From: CAZAEL01 sp964484135
Lineage (GTDB): Bacteria; Elusimicrobiota; Elusimicrobia; FEN-1173
NCBI GenBank assembly: GCA_964484135.1
Contig: CAZAEL010000012.1
Span: 1 to 56,337 of the forward strand
Length of the DNA: 56,337 bases
Direction: 5' to 3'
Positions within the stretch are counted from its first letter, which is position 1, and each line of letters starts with the position of its first letter. The notes beneath the pieces were generated by a model. It did not search any database. It was not told where the DNA came from and worked only from the letters and a program-made list of their open reading frames with translations. This document shows positions 15,186 through 23,581 of the stretch, piece after piece. The position numbers were made by a program, and so were the translations under genes.

Positions 15186-16289
15186 ATGGCGCGCGTCACC
15201 CTGAAAAACATCTGGAAGCGATACGGAGACCATCCCGTGGTGCGGGACGTGAACCTGGAAATCCCGGACAAGGAATTTTTCATCCTGGTGGGGCCCTCCG
15301 GTTGCGGCAAATCCACCACCCTGCGAATGATCGCGGGGCTGGAAGAGATCAGCGAGGGCGAAATCACCATCAACGGCCGGACGGTCAACCACGTGCCGCC
15401 CAAGGACCGGGACATCGCCATGGTTTTCCAGAACTACGCCTTGTACCCCCACATGACCGTGTACGAGAACATGGCCTTCGGCCTGAAGCTCCGCGGCTAC
15501 GGCAAAAGCGAGATCGACCGGCGGGTGCGGGAGGCGGCCGAGATCCTGAACCTGGGACCCCTCCTGCAGCGGCGGCCCAAGGCCCTCTCGGGCGGGCAGC
15601 GCCAGCGCGTGGCGCTGGGCCGCGCCATCGTGCGCAAACCGCACGTGTTCCTGTTCGACGAACCGCTTTCCAACCTGGACGCCAAGCTGCGCGTCCAGAT
15701 GCGGGTGGAGCTTTCCAAGCTGCACGACCGGCTCCAGACCACCATGATCTACGTGACCCACGACCAGGTGGAGGCCATGACCATGGGGGACCGCATCTGC
15801 GTCATGAAGGACGGCGAGGTCCAGCAGGTGGCCTCCCCCCTGGACCTGTACCACAAGCCGGCCAACCAGTTCGTGGCCGGGTTCATCGGCAACCCGCCCA
15901 TGAACTTCTTCCCGGTCAAGGTCGAACAGAACAAGGACGGCCTGTGGCTGCGCCAGGAGTCTTTCTCCCTGGCCGTGCCGAAGCCGCTCCTGGACACCGT
16001 CAAACCGCGCGTCAACCGGTCCGTGGTGCTGGGCATACGGCCGGAGGACATCTACGACCGGCTCTTCTACAACGGCCCCGTGCCCGAAGGCGGCAGCGTC
16101 AAGGCCAAGGTGGACGTGGTGGAGCCCATGGGGTCGGAAATCTACCTCTACCTCAAGGCCGGAAAGACCGACGTGGTGGCGCGGGTCCCCCCCTACGTGA
16201 AAGCGGAGGTGAACAAGGACATGGAGCTGGTCTTCAACCTGGAACGCCTGCATCTCTTCGACCAGGAAACGGGCCGGTCCCTCAACTGA
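15186..16289 (+). CDS. ugpC: ABC transporter ATP-binding protein, UgpC/MalK type
   Basis: Nucleotide-binding subunit of a CUT1-type importer for sugars or glycerol-3-phosphate. The 367-residue product has Walker A GPSGCGKST (~residues 36-44), the Q-loop QNYALYPHMTV, the signature LSGGQRQRVALGRAI, Walker B VFLFDEPLSNLDAKLR, the H-loop THDQ and a C-terminal TOBE/regulatory domain. No permease or binding-protein gene is nearby, so it is an orphan ATPase. Such MsmK-like subunits can energise several distant transporters. Confidence 0.9.
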   Translation: MARVTLKNIWKRYGDHPVVRDVNLEIPDKEFFILVGPSGCGKSTTLRMIAGLEEISEGEITINGRTVNHVPPKDRDIAMVFQNYALYPHMTVYENMAFGLKLRGYGKSEIDRRVREAAEILNLGPLLQRRPKALSGGQRQRVALGRAIVRKPHVFLFDEPLSNLDAKLRVQMRVELSKLHDRLQTTMIYVTHDQVEAMTMGDRICVMKDGEVQQVASPLDLYHKPANQFVAGFIGNPPMNFFPVKVEQNKDGLWLRQESFSLAVPKPLLDTVKPRVNRSVVLGIRPEDIYDRLFYNGPVPEGGSVKAKVDVVEPMGSEIYLYLKAGKTDVVARVPPYVKAEVNKDMELVFNLERLHLFDQETGRSLN

Positions 16290-16341
16290 AAACGGGAAAA
16301 CGCGTCTCACCCCCCAAAAATCCGGCCCAGGAGGCCCTCCC

Positions 16342-16890
16342 TTGAAATTTTTCCTCGCGCAGTCCGTCGCGTACGTGATCGCCTTTCTTTACTCCAGCTA
16401 TTTCGAATGGTTCCTCCACCGTTTCTTCATGCACCGCCCGACGCTGTTCCATTACCCCTTCCGGACGCACGCCCAGGTGCACCACCAGGTCTTCAAGGCC
16501 GACGCCACCTACCACCTGCAAAAACCGGAGGACAAATGGCTCATCACCTTCGCCTGGTGGAACTACCCGCTGCTCCTGATCATCAATCTTCCCGTGTTGA
16601 CGATCCCGGAATATTTCGGGGTCCACGTCCTGTTGGGCGCGGCCCTGGGCATGAGCACCTATTACTTCCTTTATGAATACCTCCATTTCCACATGCACAA
16701 GCCGGGGACCCATTCTTTTGAAAGATCGCGGTTCTTCCGCTTCATCAACAACCACCACCTGATCCACCACAAGTTCATGCACCGCAACCTGAACATCGTC
16801 CTGCCCCTGGCGGACCTGACCTTCGGCACCTTCCTCCTGCGCCCCAAGCAGCCCTTGGACGGCGCGCCCGTTCTGCGCCCTTCCCTGTAG
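16342..16890 (+). CDS. Fatty acid hydroxylase/sterol desaturase family protein
   Basis: Di-iron membrane enzyme family that oxidises lipids. The 182-residue product has the histidine clusters HRFFMH, HAQVHHQ, HFHMH and NNHHLIHHKFMHRN spaced between hydrophobic segments (AYVIAFLYSSYFEW; LLIINLPVLTI; HVLLGAALGMSTYYFL). The likely start is TTG at 16342 behind AGGAGG. Carotene hydroxylases and fatty acid hydroxylases share this pattern, so the substrate is unknown. A strong terminator follows. Confidence 0.82.
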   Translation: MKFFLAQSVAYVIAFLYSSYFEWFLHRFFMHRPTLFHYPFRTHAQVHHQVFKADATYHLQKPEDKWLITFAWWNYPLLLIINLPVLTIPEYFGVHVLLGAALGMSTYYFLYEYLHFHMHKPGTHSFERSRFFRFINNHHLIHHKFMHRNLNIVLPLADLTFGTFLLRPKQPLDGAPVLRPSL

Positions 16891-16908
16891 AGTTTTCCAC
16901 GGACAATG

Positions 16909-16944
16909 AAAAAGGCGCTCCCGGCATCCCGGGAGCGCCTTTTT
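16909..16944. terminator. Bidirectional intrinsic terminator
   Basis: A perfect 16-bp stem (AAAAAGGCGCTCCCGG / CCGGGAGCGCCTTTTT) with a CATC loop lies between two convergent genes. It has A- and T-runs on both sides, so it should stop transcription from the hydroxylase gene and from the minus-strand glycosyltransferase. Confidence 0.93.
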
Positions 16945-16963
16945 GTTTTCGAGAACCGCGGGG

Positions 16964-17935
16964 TCAGGACTTCCCGGCGGGAGGAGGGGCGGCGTCCCCA
17001 AACCCGTGGAAGCCGCGCACCACATAGAGGGGGCGCTGCTTGGATTCGTCGAAGATGCGGGCGATGTACTCGCCGAGCACGCCCACGGCCAGCAGCTGGA
17101 CCCCGCCCAGGAACAGGACCACGCCGATGAGGGAGGTCCAACCCTGGATGCTCTTCAACGCCACGAACTTCACGTAAAACACCCATCCCAAAAGGCCCAG
17201 GCTTCCCAGGAAACATCCGACGCCCACCAAGGTCACCAGCCGGACCGGAAAATGGGAAAAGGAGGTCAGCCCGTCGAGCGCCAGCCGGACCATCTTGAGC
17301 AAAGAATATTTGGTCTTGCCCGCGGCCCGCGGCCCCCGTTCCAGCGGGATGCCGATCTGGCGGAACCCCACCCAGCTCACCAGCCCCCGCAGGAACCGGT
17401 TCCGCTCCGGCAGGCGGGAGAGGGCTTCCACCACGCGGCGGTCCATGAGGCGGAAATCCCCGGTGTCCGGCGGGATGGGCACGCCGGCCAAGAGGCCCAG
17501 CAGCCGGTAAAAAAGGAGCGCGGTCCAACGTTTGAAGAGGCCGTCCCCTTCGCGGGAGGCGCGGACCGCGTACACCACCTCATGGCCGGACCGCCATCGG
17601 TCCATCATCCTCGGGATCATTTCCGGCGGGTCCTGCAGGTCCGCGTCCAGGACCACGCAGGCGGACCCGGAGGCGTGGTCCAGGCCGGCGGTGATGGCGT
17701 ACTGGTGGCCGAAATTGCGGGACAGCTCCAGGACGCGGACCCGGGGGTCCGACTTCTGAAAAGCCAACAGACGGGGAAGGGTGCCGTCCCGGCTGCCGTC
17801 GTCCACGAAAAGGACCTCATGGGCCTCTCCCAGGCCGTCCAGGGTCTTCTTCAGACGGCCGTAGAATTCGTCGATGACGTCCTGCTCGTTGAACACGGGG
17901 ACAACCACGGACAGCAAGGGACGGGGATCAGTCAT
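16964..17935 (-). CDS. Polyisoprenyl-phosphate glycosyltransferase (GtrB/ArnC-like GT2)
   Basis: Transfers a sugar from a nucleotide donor to a polyprenyl phosphate on the cytoplasmic face. The 323-residue product has a GT-A domain (LSVVVPVFNEQDVIDEFY, VLFVDDGSRDGT, DADLQDPPE, RDRR-type DTGDFRLMDR) and two C-terminal membrane helices (LVTLVGVGCFLGSLGLLGW; GVVLFLGGVQLLAVGVLGEY). The gene upstream, a PMT-type transferase that uses polyprenyl-linked sugars, is its natural partner, and the two overlap by 8 bases. Confidence 0.88.
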   Translation of the reverse strand: MTDPRPLLSVVVPVFNEQDVIDEFYGRLKKTLDGLGEAHEVLFVDDGSRDGTLPRLLAFQKSDPRVRVLELSRNFGHQYAITAGLDHASGSACVVLDADLQDPPEMIPRMMDRWRSGHEVVYAVRASREGDGLFKRWTALLFYRLLGLLAGVPIPPDTGDFRLMDRRVVEALSRLPERNRFLRGLVSWVGFRQIGIPLERGPRAAGKTKYSLLKMVRLALDGLTSFSHFPVRLVTLVGVGCFLGSLGLLGWVFYVKFVALKSIQGWTSLIGVVLFLGGVQLLAVGVLGEYIARIFDESKQRPLYVVRGFHGFGDAAPPPAGKS

Positions 17936-20078
17936 GTTCGGGGGAAACCTCCAAAAAACCTTCGCCGTCGTTCGCCGCGGGCGCGGTCCGAAGGCCCGTC
18001 AGCGCGGCCCAAAAAGGCATGCCCGGCGCGGGACGGCCGTCCCATTGCCAGCGGCAGAAACCGCCCCACCCCGCGGGCAGGGGAACGCCGCCGACACGCA
18101 GGGCCTTTAATTCCGCGGAAAGACGGGGCGGACCGGACGCTTGTGTATGGTAGCCCAATTCGCCGACCAGCCGCAAGGGGACCGAACCCGCCCTTCCCCT
18201 GACCTCGAAACGGCCGTCGGGCAGGAAACGCGCTTCGGGAGATTTGAGCCACCGGGCCTTGGCGGACAGAAAGCCCGCCAAATCCCCCTCCGAAAGTCGC
18301 GCGCGGTCCAGGGAAACGCGCCGCAGGCGCAGGAGGCGCGGGGCCCCCTGGTCGTCCCGGGCCACGGCCATCCCCTCCCAGCGGAGCCGCACGTCCCGCG
18401 CCGTCAGGCCCTTGAAAGAGACCGCCTCCGCCCGCGCCTCCCAGACGGGGACGCCGGCCGGCCCGGGAGCAGACCGAACGTCAAGGGCTCGGAATTCCAC
18501 CCCCCGGATGAGCCCTGAGAAAAGGGACGCGTCCGGCGAGGACAGGCCGGCGTCGGGGCGCTGTCGGAATAGGACCGCCTCGCTTCCGTCCGGCAGCGGC
18601 CAACTCTCCAAGCGCTCAAAAGTCCTCAAAAACCACCCGCCGGGACGGAGAGCCTCCTGCCGGGCCTCCTCCTGGCGGATGGAGGCATAGTCCGGCCCGA
18701 GGTTGCCCGTCTTGAGCAGGATGAACTCCGACAGCTCCCCCAGGCGCTTGAGTTTCCCGCGCGCGATGATTTCCGGTGACAAACCCAGCTTCTCCGCCGT
18801 CCACCGCAGGTTGTTCGCGTTCATGTAATCGTGGTTGACCGCCACCGTCAAAACACCGAAGGGCAGCGCGGGGTCGCGCGCCGTCGCGGCGCACCGCACC
18901 ACGTCTTCCAGCGGCCAAATGTCGGGCCGGGGCGGGACCGCCCGGGGACCGCGCCCCCAGGTCAGCCAGCCGGAAAAGGCCAGGGCCGCGGCCGAGGCCG
19001 CCCAGGGGATGCGCCGCGGAAGGGAGGCCGCGGCCAGCGGCAACACCAAAAGGACGGGGAGGAAGTACCGGTCGTTCTTGTTGGAGAGCAGGCTCCAGAA
19101 CACGTACCCGGCCGCGAACCAGCCCGCCAGAACGACGGCCCCGGGCCGGCGGCGCCACAGGAGCCAGACGAGGCCGGCCGCGCCCAGAAGCAGCCCGGCC
19201 CAAAAAATCTGCTCCCGCGCCAAGTCCAGGTACCACAACCAGGAGGCGAGGCTCGCGACGGACGGGTCGCCCTCCCCTTTGCCCATGGAGGCGGACCGCA
19301 ACACGCGCGGGACCACGGTCAAAAGATTGACGGCGTACCACGGGCCGCAGACGAGCAGGGCCAGCCCCGCGGAACGGAAAAACCAGAGGCTTCGACCACG
19401 ATTCTTCCAAGAAGACCAAAGCCCGGCCGCCAAGAGGGGAAACACGTAAAAAACGAAACTCCACTTGGACAACATGCCCAACCCCGCGCAAACGCCCGCG
19501 GCCAGGCTCCAGTTGCGCGCGGAAAAATCCCCGCTCCGCGCCCAGCAGGCGTACGCCAGGACCACCCAGGCGGCCAAAGCCAGGTCCACGAGGGGTTCGC
19601 GGGCGTACAACAGCACCGGCGGCGCCAAACCGGTCAAAAACGCCGCGCACAGGCCCGCGGCCTCTCCCCACCAGCCGGCGGCCAAGAGAAAGGCCCCGAC
19701 GATCAAAAACGCGATGAACAGGAGATTGACCAGGGTGGCCGCGTCTTCGGGCGGGAATCCGGCGGTTCGGGCCAGGGCGAGGAGGGGGACCATCCCGTAA
19801 TGGACCAGCGGCGGGTACGGCGGATGGCCGGGACGGGGGCGCACGCGCAGCGCATCCCAGAGGGACCCGGAGGCCAGGGCCTCTTTGTATTCCCAGGCCG
19901 TGGACAGATGGACGGATTGGTCCCATTTGGGCGGCCGCATGTCCTGCCGCAGCCACGTTCCCAAAAGCAAGGCGTGCCAGCCCCACAGGGCCGCCAAGAC
20001 GAGCCAGGCGGCGCGGGACGGCGGGATGGAGGGTTTAGCGGTTGTTTCCGGAGGAGGGCCGCCGGCGGAAAATTTCAT
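17928..20078 (-). CDS. PMT/ArnT-type membrane glycosyltransferase with C-terminal LmeA-like domain
   Basis: A 716-residue membrane protein. Residues ~20-360 resemble GT39/GT83 dolichyl-phosphate-mannose-type transferases: multiple helices and an early acidic motif in KWDQSVHLSTAWEY. After a soluble segment, residues ~520-716 look like the DUF2993/LmeA lipid-binding fold (DVRLRWEGMAVARDDQG, LSEGDLAGFLSAKARWL, FEVRGRAGSVPLRLVGEL). That domain is normally a separate periplasmic protein. The start at 20078 overlaps rlmB by 44 bases; no better start is visible. The domain assignment at the C-terminus is by eye. Confidence 0.72.
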   Translation of the reverse strand: MKFSAGGPPPETTAKPSIPPSRAAWLVLAALWGWHALLLGTWLRQDMRPPKWDQSVHLSTAWEYKEALASGSLWDALRVRPRPGHPPYPPLVHYGMVPLLALARTAGFPPEDAATLVNLLFIAFLIVGAFLLAAGWWGEAAGLCAAFLTGLAPPVLLYAREPLVDLALAAWVVLAYACWARSGDFSARNWSLAAGVCAGLGMLSKWSFVFYVFPLLAAGLWSSWKNRGRSLWFFRSAGLALLVCGPWYAVNLLTVVPRVLRSASMGKGEGDPSVASLASWLWYLDLAREQIFWAGLLLGAAGLVWLLWRRRPGAVVLAGWFAAGYVFWSLLSNKNDRYFLPVLLVLPLAAASLPRRIPWAASAAALAFSGWLTWGRGPRAVPPRPDIWPLEDVVRCAATARDPALPFGVLTVAVNHDYMNANNLRWTAEKLGLSPEIIARGKLKRLGELSEFILLKTGNLGPDYASIRQEEARQEALRPGGWFLRTFERLESWPLPDGSEAVLFRQRPDAGLSSPDASLFSGLIRGVEFRALDVRSAPGPAGVPVWEARAEAVSFKGLTARDVRLRWEGMAVARDDQGAPRLLRLRRVSLDRARLSEGDLAGFLSAKARWLKSPEARFLPDGRFEVRGRAGSVPLRLVGELGYHTQASGPPRLSAELKALRVGGVPLPAGWGGFCRWQWDGRPAPGMPFWAALTGLRTAPAANDGEGFLEVSPEHD

Positions 20079-20871
20079 ACAAAAGGACTCCGGCGGCGCA
20101 GGAGGCGTTCAGGGACGTCATGGCGCCCGCGCCCGGGATGCGCACCAGCGCGTCGCACCGCTCCCGCACCAGCCGGTGCAGGCCCCGGCCTTCCGAACCG
20201 ATCACCAGGGCGAAGGGGTCGTTGAAGGAAAAACCGTCGCAGGGTTGCCCGTCCAGGTCGGCGCCGTAGATCCAGTAATTCTTGGCCTTCAGGTCCATGA
20301 GGGTCTGGGCGATGTTCGTGACCTGTATCAAAGGGACTTTGGACAAGGCGCCGGCCGAAGCCTTGAGCACGGTACCGCTCAGCCCCGCAGACCGCCACCG
20401 GGGTACCACCGCGGCCGCGGCCCCGAAAAAGGCCGCGTTCCTCAGGATGGCCCCCAGGTTGTGGGGGTCCTCGATGCCGTCCAGGAGCAGGAGCGGGGAA
20501 GGGGCGCCGCGGGCAAGCAGATCATCCAGGGACCCATAGTCAAAGGCCGCCACGCGGGCCACCACGCCCTGGTGGTTGGCGGCGCGGACCATCTGGTTGA
20601 GGCGGTCCCGGTCCACCCACTGGAACACCACCCGTTTCTCCTGGGCCAGCCGGAGCAGCTCCTCGAAGGGGCCGCCCGCCGCGCCGCGCAGGAGCCAAAG
20701 TTTGTTGACCCGGCCGCCTTCGTCGGACCGCAGGAGCTCCAGCACCGGGTGGCGGCCGTACACGAAATCGCCCGACGGCGGCTCCGCGGGGGCCGGTGCG
20801 GCGGGGCGGGCCGGGCGAAAACCCCGCCACCCCTTTCCCTTCCGTTCATGCCGCCTTTCGCCGTCCCTCAC
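20035..20871 (-). CDS. rlmB: 23S rRNA 2'-O-methyltransferase RlmB (SpoU/TrmH family)
   Basis: Methylates a guanosine ribose (Gm2251 in E. coli) in 23S rRNA. The product has an N-terminal L30-like substrate domain (FVYGRHPVLELLRSD) and the SPOUT knot with motifs DPHNLGAILRNAAFFGA (shown as EDPHNLGAILR), ALVIGSEGRGLHRL and PGAGAMTSLNASCAAGVLLY. The GTG at 20871 overlaps the cysS stop (GTGA) and gives 278 residues. A longer reading frame upstream is spurious. The first ~40 residues are basic and proline-rich, an added tail. Confidence 0.92.
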   Translation of the reverse strand: MRDGERRHERKGKGWRGFRPARPAAPAPAEPPSGDFVYGRHPVLELLRSDEGGRVNKLWLLRGAAGGPFEELLRLAQEKRVVFQWVDRDRLNQMVRAANHQGVVARVAAFDYGSLDDLLARGAPSPLLLLDGIEDPHNLGAILRNAAFFGAAAAVVPRWRSAGLSGTVLKASAGALSKVPLIQVTNIAQTLMDLKAKNYWIYGADLDGQPCDGFSFNDPFALVIGSEGRGLHRLVRERCDALVRIPGAGAMTSLNASCAAGVLLYEIFRRRPSSGNNR

Positions 20872-22289
20872 GTCTTTTTCCACCAGCGCGGCCCTTGGGC
20901 CGTGTCTTCCACCACCACGTTCCGGTCCGACAATTCCTTCCGGAGGCGGTCCGCCTCCGCCCAATCTCTGGCCTTTCGTGCCTTTTCCCGCCGGTCCACC
21001 AGCGCCTGTATGTCCGCGCCCCCGTCCTCCGTTTCAACCCGAAGCTCAACCCCCAAAACGTCCTCAAATCCCCGCCGCACCAGGTCCAGCCCTTTCTGGA
21101 GGCCGGCGGTGGAAATCTGCTTGTGGGTGGCCGTGCGCGTGCCCAGCGCCCCCAAAAGCTCGTGCAAGGCGGCCAGCGCCTGGGGGGAGTTAAAGTCGTC
21201 CGCGAGCGCGGCGGAAAAATCCTTCTCGAAGGTCTCGAACAGACCCTCCAGGACCTTGGCGTCCTGCCGGTCCGTGCCGTGCTGGGCCTTCAGGGCCGCG
21301 GAAAGGCGTTGGAGCGTTTCCTCCACGTTCCGCAGGGCCGCCGCGGATTTCTCCAGGAGGTCGTCGGAAAACTCCAGGGGGGTGCGGTAGTGCTGGCCCA
21401 GGAGCAGGAACCGGACCGCCCGCGGGTCGTATGTCTTGAAGATGTCCGCCAGCGTGAAAAAATTGCCCAGGGACTTGGACATCTTTTCCTTGTTGACGGT
21501 GACAAAACCGTTGTGGATCCAGTATTTGGCGAAAGGTTTTCCCGTGGCGGCCTCGGACTGGGCGATCTCGTTTTCGTGGTGGGGGAAAATCAGGTCCATG
21601 CCGCCGCCGTGGACGTCGAAGGTCTCGGACAGGGCGTCCGTGCTCATGACCGAGCATTCGATGTGCCAGCCGGGGCGGCCCGGGCCCCAGGGGGAATCCC
21701 AGGAGGGCTCGCCGGGCTTGGCCGACTTCCACAGGGCGAAGTCCAGGGGGTCTTTTTTGCGTTCATCCACTTCCACCCGCGCGCCGCTAATGAGGTCGTC
21801 CAGGGACCGGTTGGACAGCCGGCCGTATCCCGCGAACCCGCGCACCGCGTAATAAACATCGCCCTCCACCACGTACGCGACCCCTTTGTCCAGAAGCCGT
21901 TGGATGAAAGCCGTGATCTTGGGCACGTATTGGGTGACCCGCGGGTAAGCGTCCGCCCGCTGGACGTTCAAACGGTCCATCTTGTCGAAATAGTCCTGGA
22001 TGTACCGTTCCGCGAGCGCGGAGGGGTCTTCCCCGCGTTCCTGGGCCCGCTTGATGATCTTGTCGTCGATGTCCGTGAAGTTCTGGACATAGGTGACGCG
22101 GTATCCCAACCGTTGGAGCGCCCGCCGGATGAAATCGAAGGTGACGTAGCAGCGGGCGTGCCCCAGGTGGCATTCGTCGTAGGGCGTGACCCCGCAGACG
22201 TACATGCGGACCCGATCCGGCTCCAAAGGCACGAACGGGACCTTGGCGCGGGACAGGGTGCTGTGGATCTGGACCGGCGCCGCGGTCAT
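20868..22289 (-). CDS. cysS: Cysteinyl-tRNA synthetase
   Basis: Class I synthetase charging tRNA-Cys. The 473-residue product has the zinc cysteine and HIGH region YVCGVTPYDECHLGHAR, further zinc ligands (HIECSVMS, FPHHENEIAQSEA), the KMSKS loop (KEKMSKSLGN) and a helical C-terminal domain. The start overlaps ispF by 4 bases (ATGA). The order ispD-ispF-cysS-rlmB is common in Firmicutes and several other phyla. Confidence 0.97.
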   Translation of the reverse strand: MTAAPVQIHSTLSRAKVPFVPLEPDRVRMYVCGVTPYDECHLGHARCYVTFDFIRRALQRLGYRVTYVQNFTDIDDKIIKRAQERGEDPSALAERYIQDYFDKMDRLNVQRADAYPRVTQYVPKITAFIQRLLDKGVAYVVEGDVYYAVRGFAGYGRLSNRSLDDLISGARVEVDERKKDPLDFALWKSAKPGEPSWDSPWGPGRPGWHIECSVMSTDALSETFDVHGGGMDLIFPHHENEIAQSEAATGKPFAKYWIHNGFVTVNKEKMSKSLGNFFTLADIFKTYDPRAVRFLLLGQHYRTPLEFSDDLLEKSAAALRNVEETLQRLSAALKAQHGTDRQDAKVLEGLFETFEKDFSAALADDFNSPQALAALHELLGALGTRTATHKQISTAGLQKGLDLVRRGFEDVLGVELRVETEDGGADIQALVDRREKARKARDWAEADRLRKELSDRNVVVEDTAQGPRWWKKT

Positions 22290-22771
22290 CTCCGCCCTTT
22301 CCGGCGCTCCACGGTGGCCACGGCCACCGCGGCCAGGCCTTCTTTCCGTCCGACGAAACCCATGCCCTCGTTGGTCTTGGCTTTCACGCTCACGTCCTCC
22401 ACGGGCATCTTGAGGGCGTGGGCGATCTTGGCCCGCATCCTTTGTTTGTACGGCCCGAGCCGCGGCTCCTGGGCCAGCACCGTGGCGTCCACGTGGACCA
22501 CGCGGAAGCGGGGGGAGATGAAGCGCCGGACCTCCCGCAGGAGATCGAGGCTGTCAGCGCCGCGGTACCGGGGGTCCGAGTTCGGAAAAAAATCCCCGAT
22601 GTCGCCCACGGCCGCCGCGCCCAAGACCGCGTCGATCACCGCGTGCAGGACCACGTCCGCGTCCGAATGGCCCTTCAGGCCCTTGTGAAAGGGGACGGTC
22701 ACGCCCCCCAGCACCAGCTTCCGCCCCCGGGTGAACCGGTGGCTGTCGTACCCCCACCCCACCCGGATCAT
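22286..22771 (-). CDS. ispF: 2-C-methyl-D-erythritol 2,4-cyclodiphosphate synthase
   Basis: Fifth step of the MEP isoprenoid pathway. The 161-residue trimer-forming enzyme shows the zinc ligands GYDSHRF and HSDADVVLHAVIDA, GDIGDFFPNSDPRY and the C-terminal KAKTNEGMGFVGRKEG. Length is normal. Together with ispD it gives two MEP steps in a row. Confidence 0.96.
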   Translation of the reverse strand: MIRVGWGYDSHRFTRGRKLVLGGVTVPFHKGLKGHSDADVVLHAVIDAVLGAAAVGDIGDFFPNSDPRYRGADSLDLLREVRRFISPRFRVVHVDATVLAQEPRLGPYKQRMRAKIAHALKMPVEDVSVKAKTNEGMGFVGRKEGLAAVAVATVERRKGRR

Positions 22772-22792
22772 ACGAACAAACCAAGAAAAAAC

Positions 22793-22845
22793 GATGATAA
22801 GTCGATAAGCTGATAAGACATTCGGTTTTTTATCAACATATCAAC
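22793..22845. repeat. 8-nt tandem arrays in inverted orientation, ispD-ispF gap
   Basis: On the plus strand GATGATAA, GTCGATAA, GCTGATAA (22793-22816) face TTATCAAC, ATATCAAC (22830-22845), giving an imperfect AT-rich hairpin. The ispD stop codon (TGA) is part of the right array. The unit (GTTGATAA) is shared with the array at 54619. Confidence 0.75.
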
Positions 22846-23572
22846 GCCTTCCTTTTTCGCCTCTTGTTTCATTGAGAATCGCCTCACAGAATTTAAAGTC
22901 CTCCGGCACCGTCACTTTGAAATTCCGGGGCGAGCCCAGCACCATCTCCACCGGATGCCCGGCCCGTTCCGCCCACTGCACGTCGTCCGTGGGGGAACCG
23001 CCGGCCCCGATCAGCCTTTCCGCCAGCGGCCAACGGAACCCCTGGGGCGTCTGCGCCAGCCACAACTTATGACGAGGAATGGTCCTTTTGACCAGGAGGC
23101 GGCCCGTCTTTTGCCGTTTGCCCTTCGCCCCACGCCCTTCGCTTTCTTTGAGGGTGTCGGGCACGGGCCAGGCGGCCAGGGCCGCGCCCGTGCGGCGCGC
23201 GGCCGCGATGACCCGCTCCACCACGTCCCGGGAGACCAAGGGGCGGGCCGCGTCGTGGATCAAAACGACGCGTGTGTCCCGGGGCGCGGCCCGCAGGCCG
23301 CGCCGCACGGAATCCGCCCGCTCCCGGCCGCCTTCCACCACGGCGCGCACCTTGCGGAATCCATGCCGGCGGACGAAGGTCCGGGTCCATCCCACGTACG
23401 CGGCCGGCACCACCAGCAGGGTGTGGCTGACCGACGGCGTGGATTCAAAAGTTTCGAGGGGCCAACAGAGGAGAGGGCGGCCCCGGAGGGGCCGGAACTG
23501 CTTGGGCCGGCGGCCCGGCGGGCCGAAGCGGGAGCCCCGTCCGGCGGCCACCAGGACCACGGACACGGACAC
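22841..23572 (-). CDS. ispD: 2-C-methyl-D-erythritol 4-phosphate cytidylyltransferase
   Basis: Third step of the MEP pathway, forming CDP-ME. The 243-residue product has VVLVAAGRGSRFG, PKQFRPLRGRPLL, VVLIHDAARPLVS and LWLAQTPQGFRWPL motifs. Between PVPDTLKESEG and VKRTIPRHKLWLAQTPQG there is a basic 14-residue stretch (GRGAKGKRQKTGRL) absent from typical IspD. It is encoded exactly by a six-unit 7-nt array, so this looks like an in-frame repeat insertion in a surface loop next to the active site. All catalytic motifs remain. Confidence 0.93.
   Translation of the reverse strand: MSVSVVLVAAGRGSRFGPPGRRPKQFRPLRGRPLLCWPLETFESTPSVSHTLLVVPAAYVGWTRTFVRRHGFRKVRAVVEGGRERADSVRRGLRAAPRDTRVVLIHDAARPLVSRDVVERVIAAARRTGAALAAWPVPDTLKESEGRGAKGKRQKTGRLLVKRTIPRHKLWLAQTPQGFRWPLAERLIGAGGSPTDDVQWAERAGHPVEMVLGSPRNFKVTVPEDFKFCEAILNETRGEKGRR
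23106..23147. repeat. Six-unit heptamer array inside ispD
   Basis: On the plus strand the units are GTCTTTT, GCCGTTT, GCCCTTC, GCCCCAC, GCCCTTC, GCTTTCT. The total is 42 bp, a multiple of three, so the ispD reading frame is kept. Confidence 0.8.
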
Positions 23573-23581
23573 CGGGGGTCC

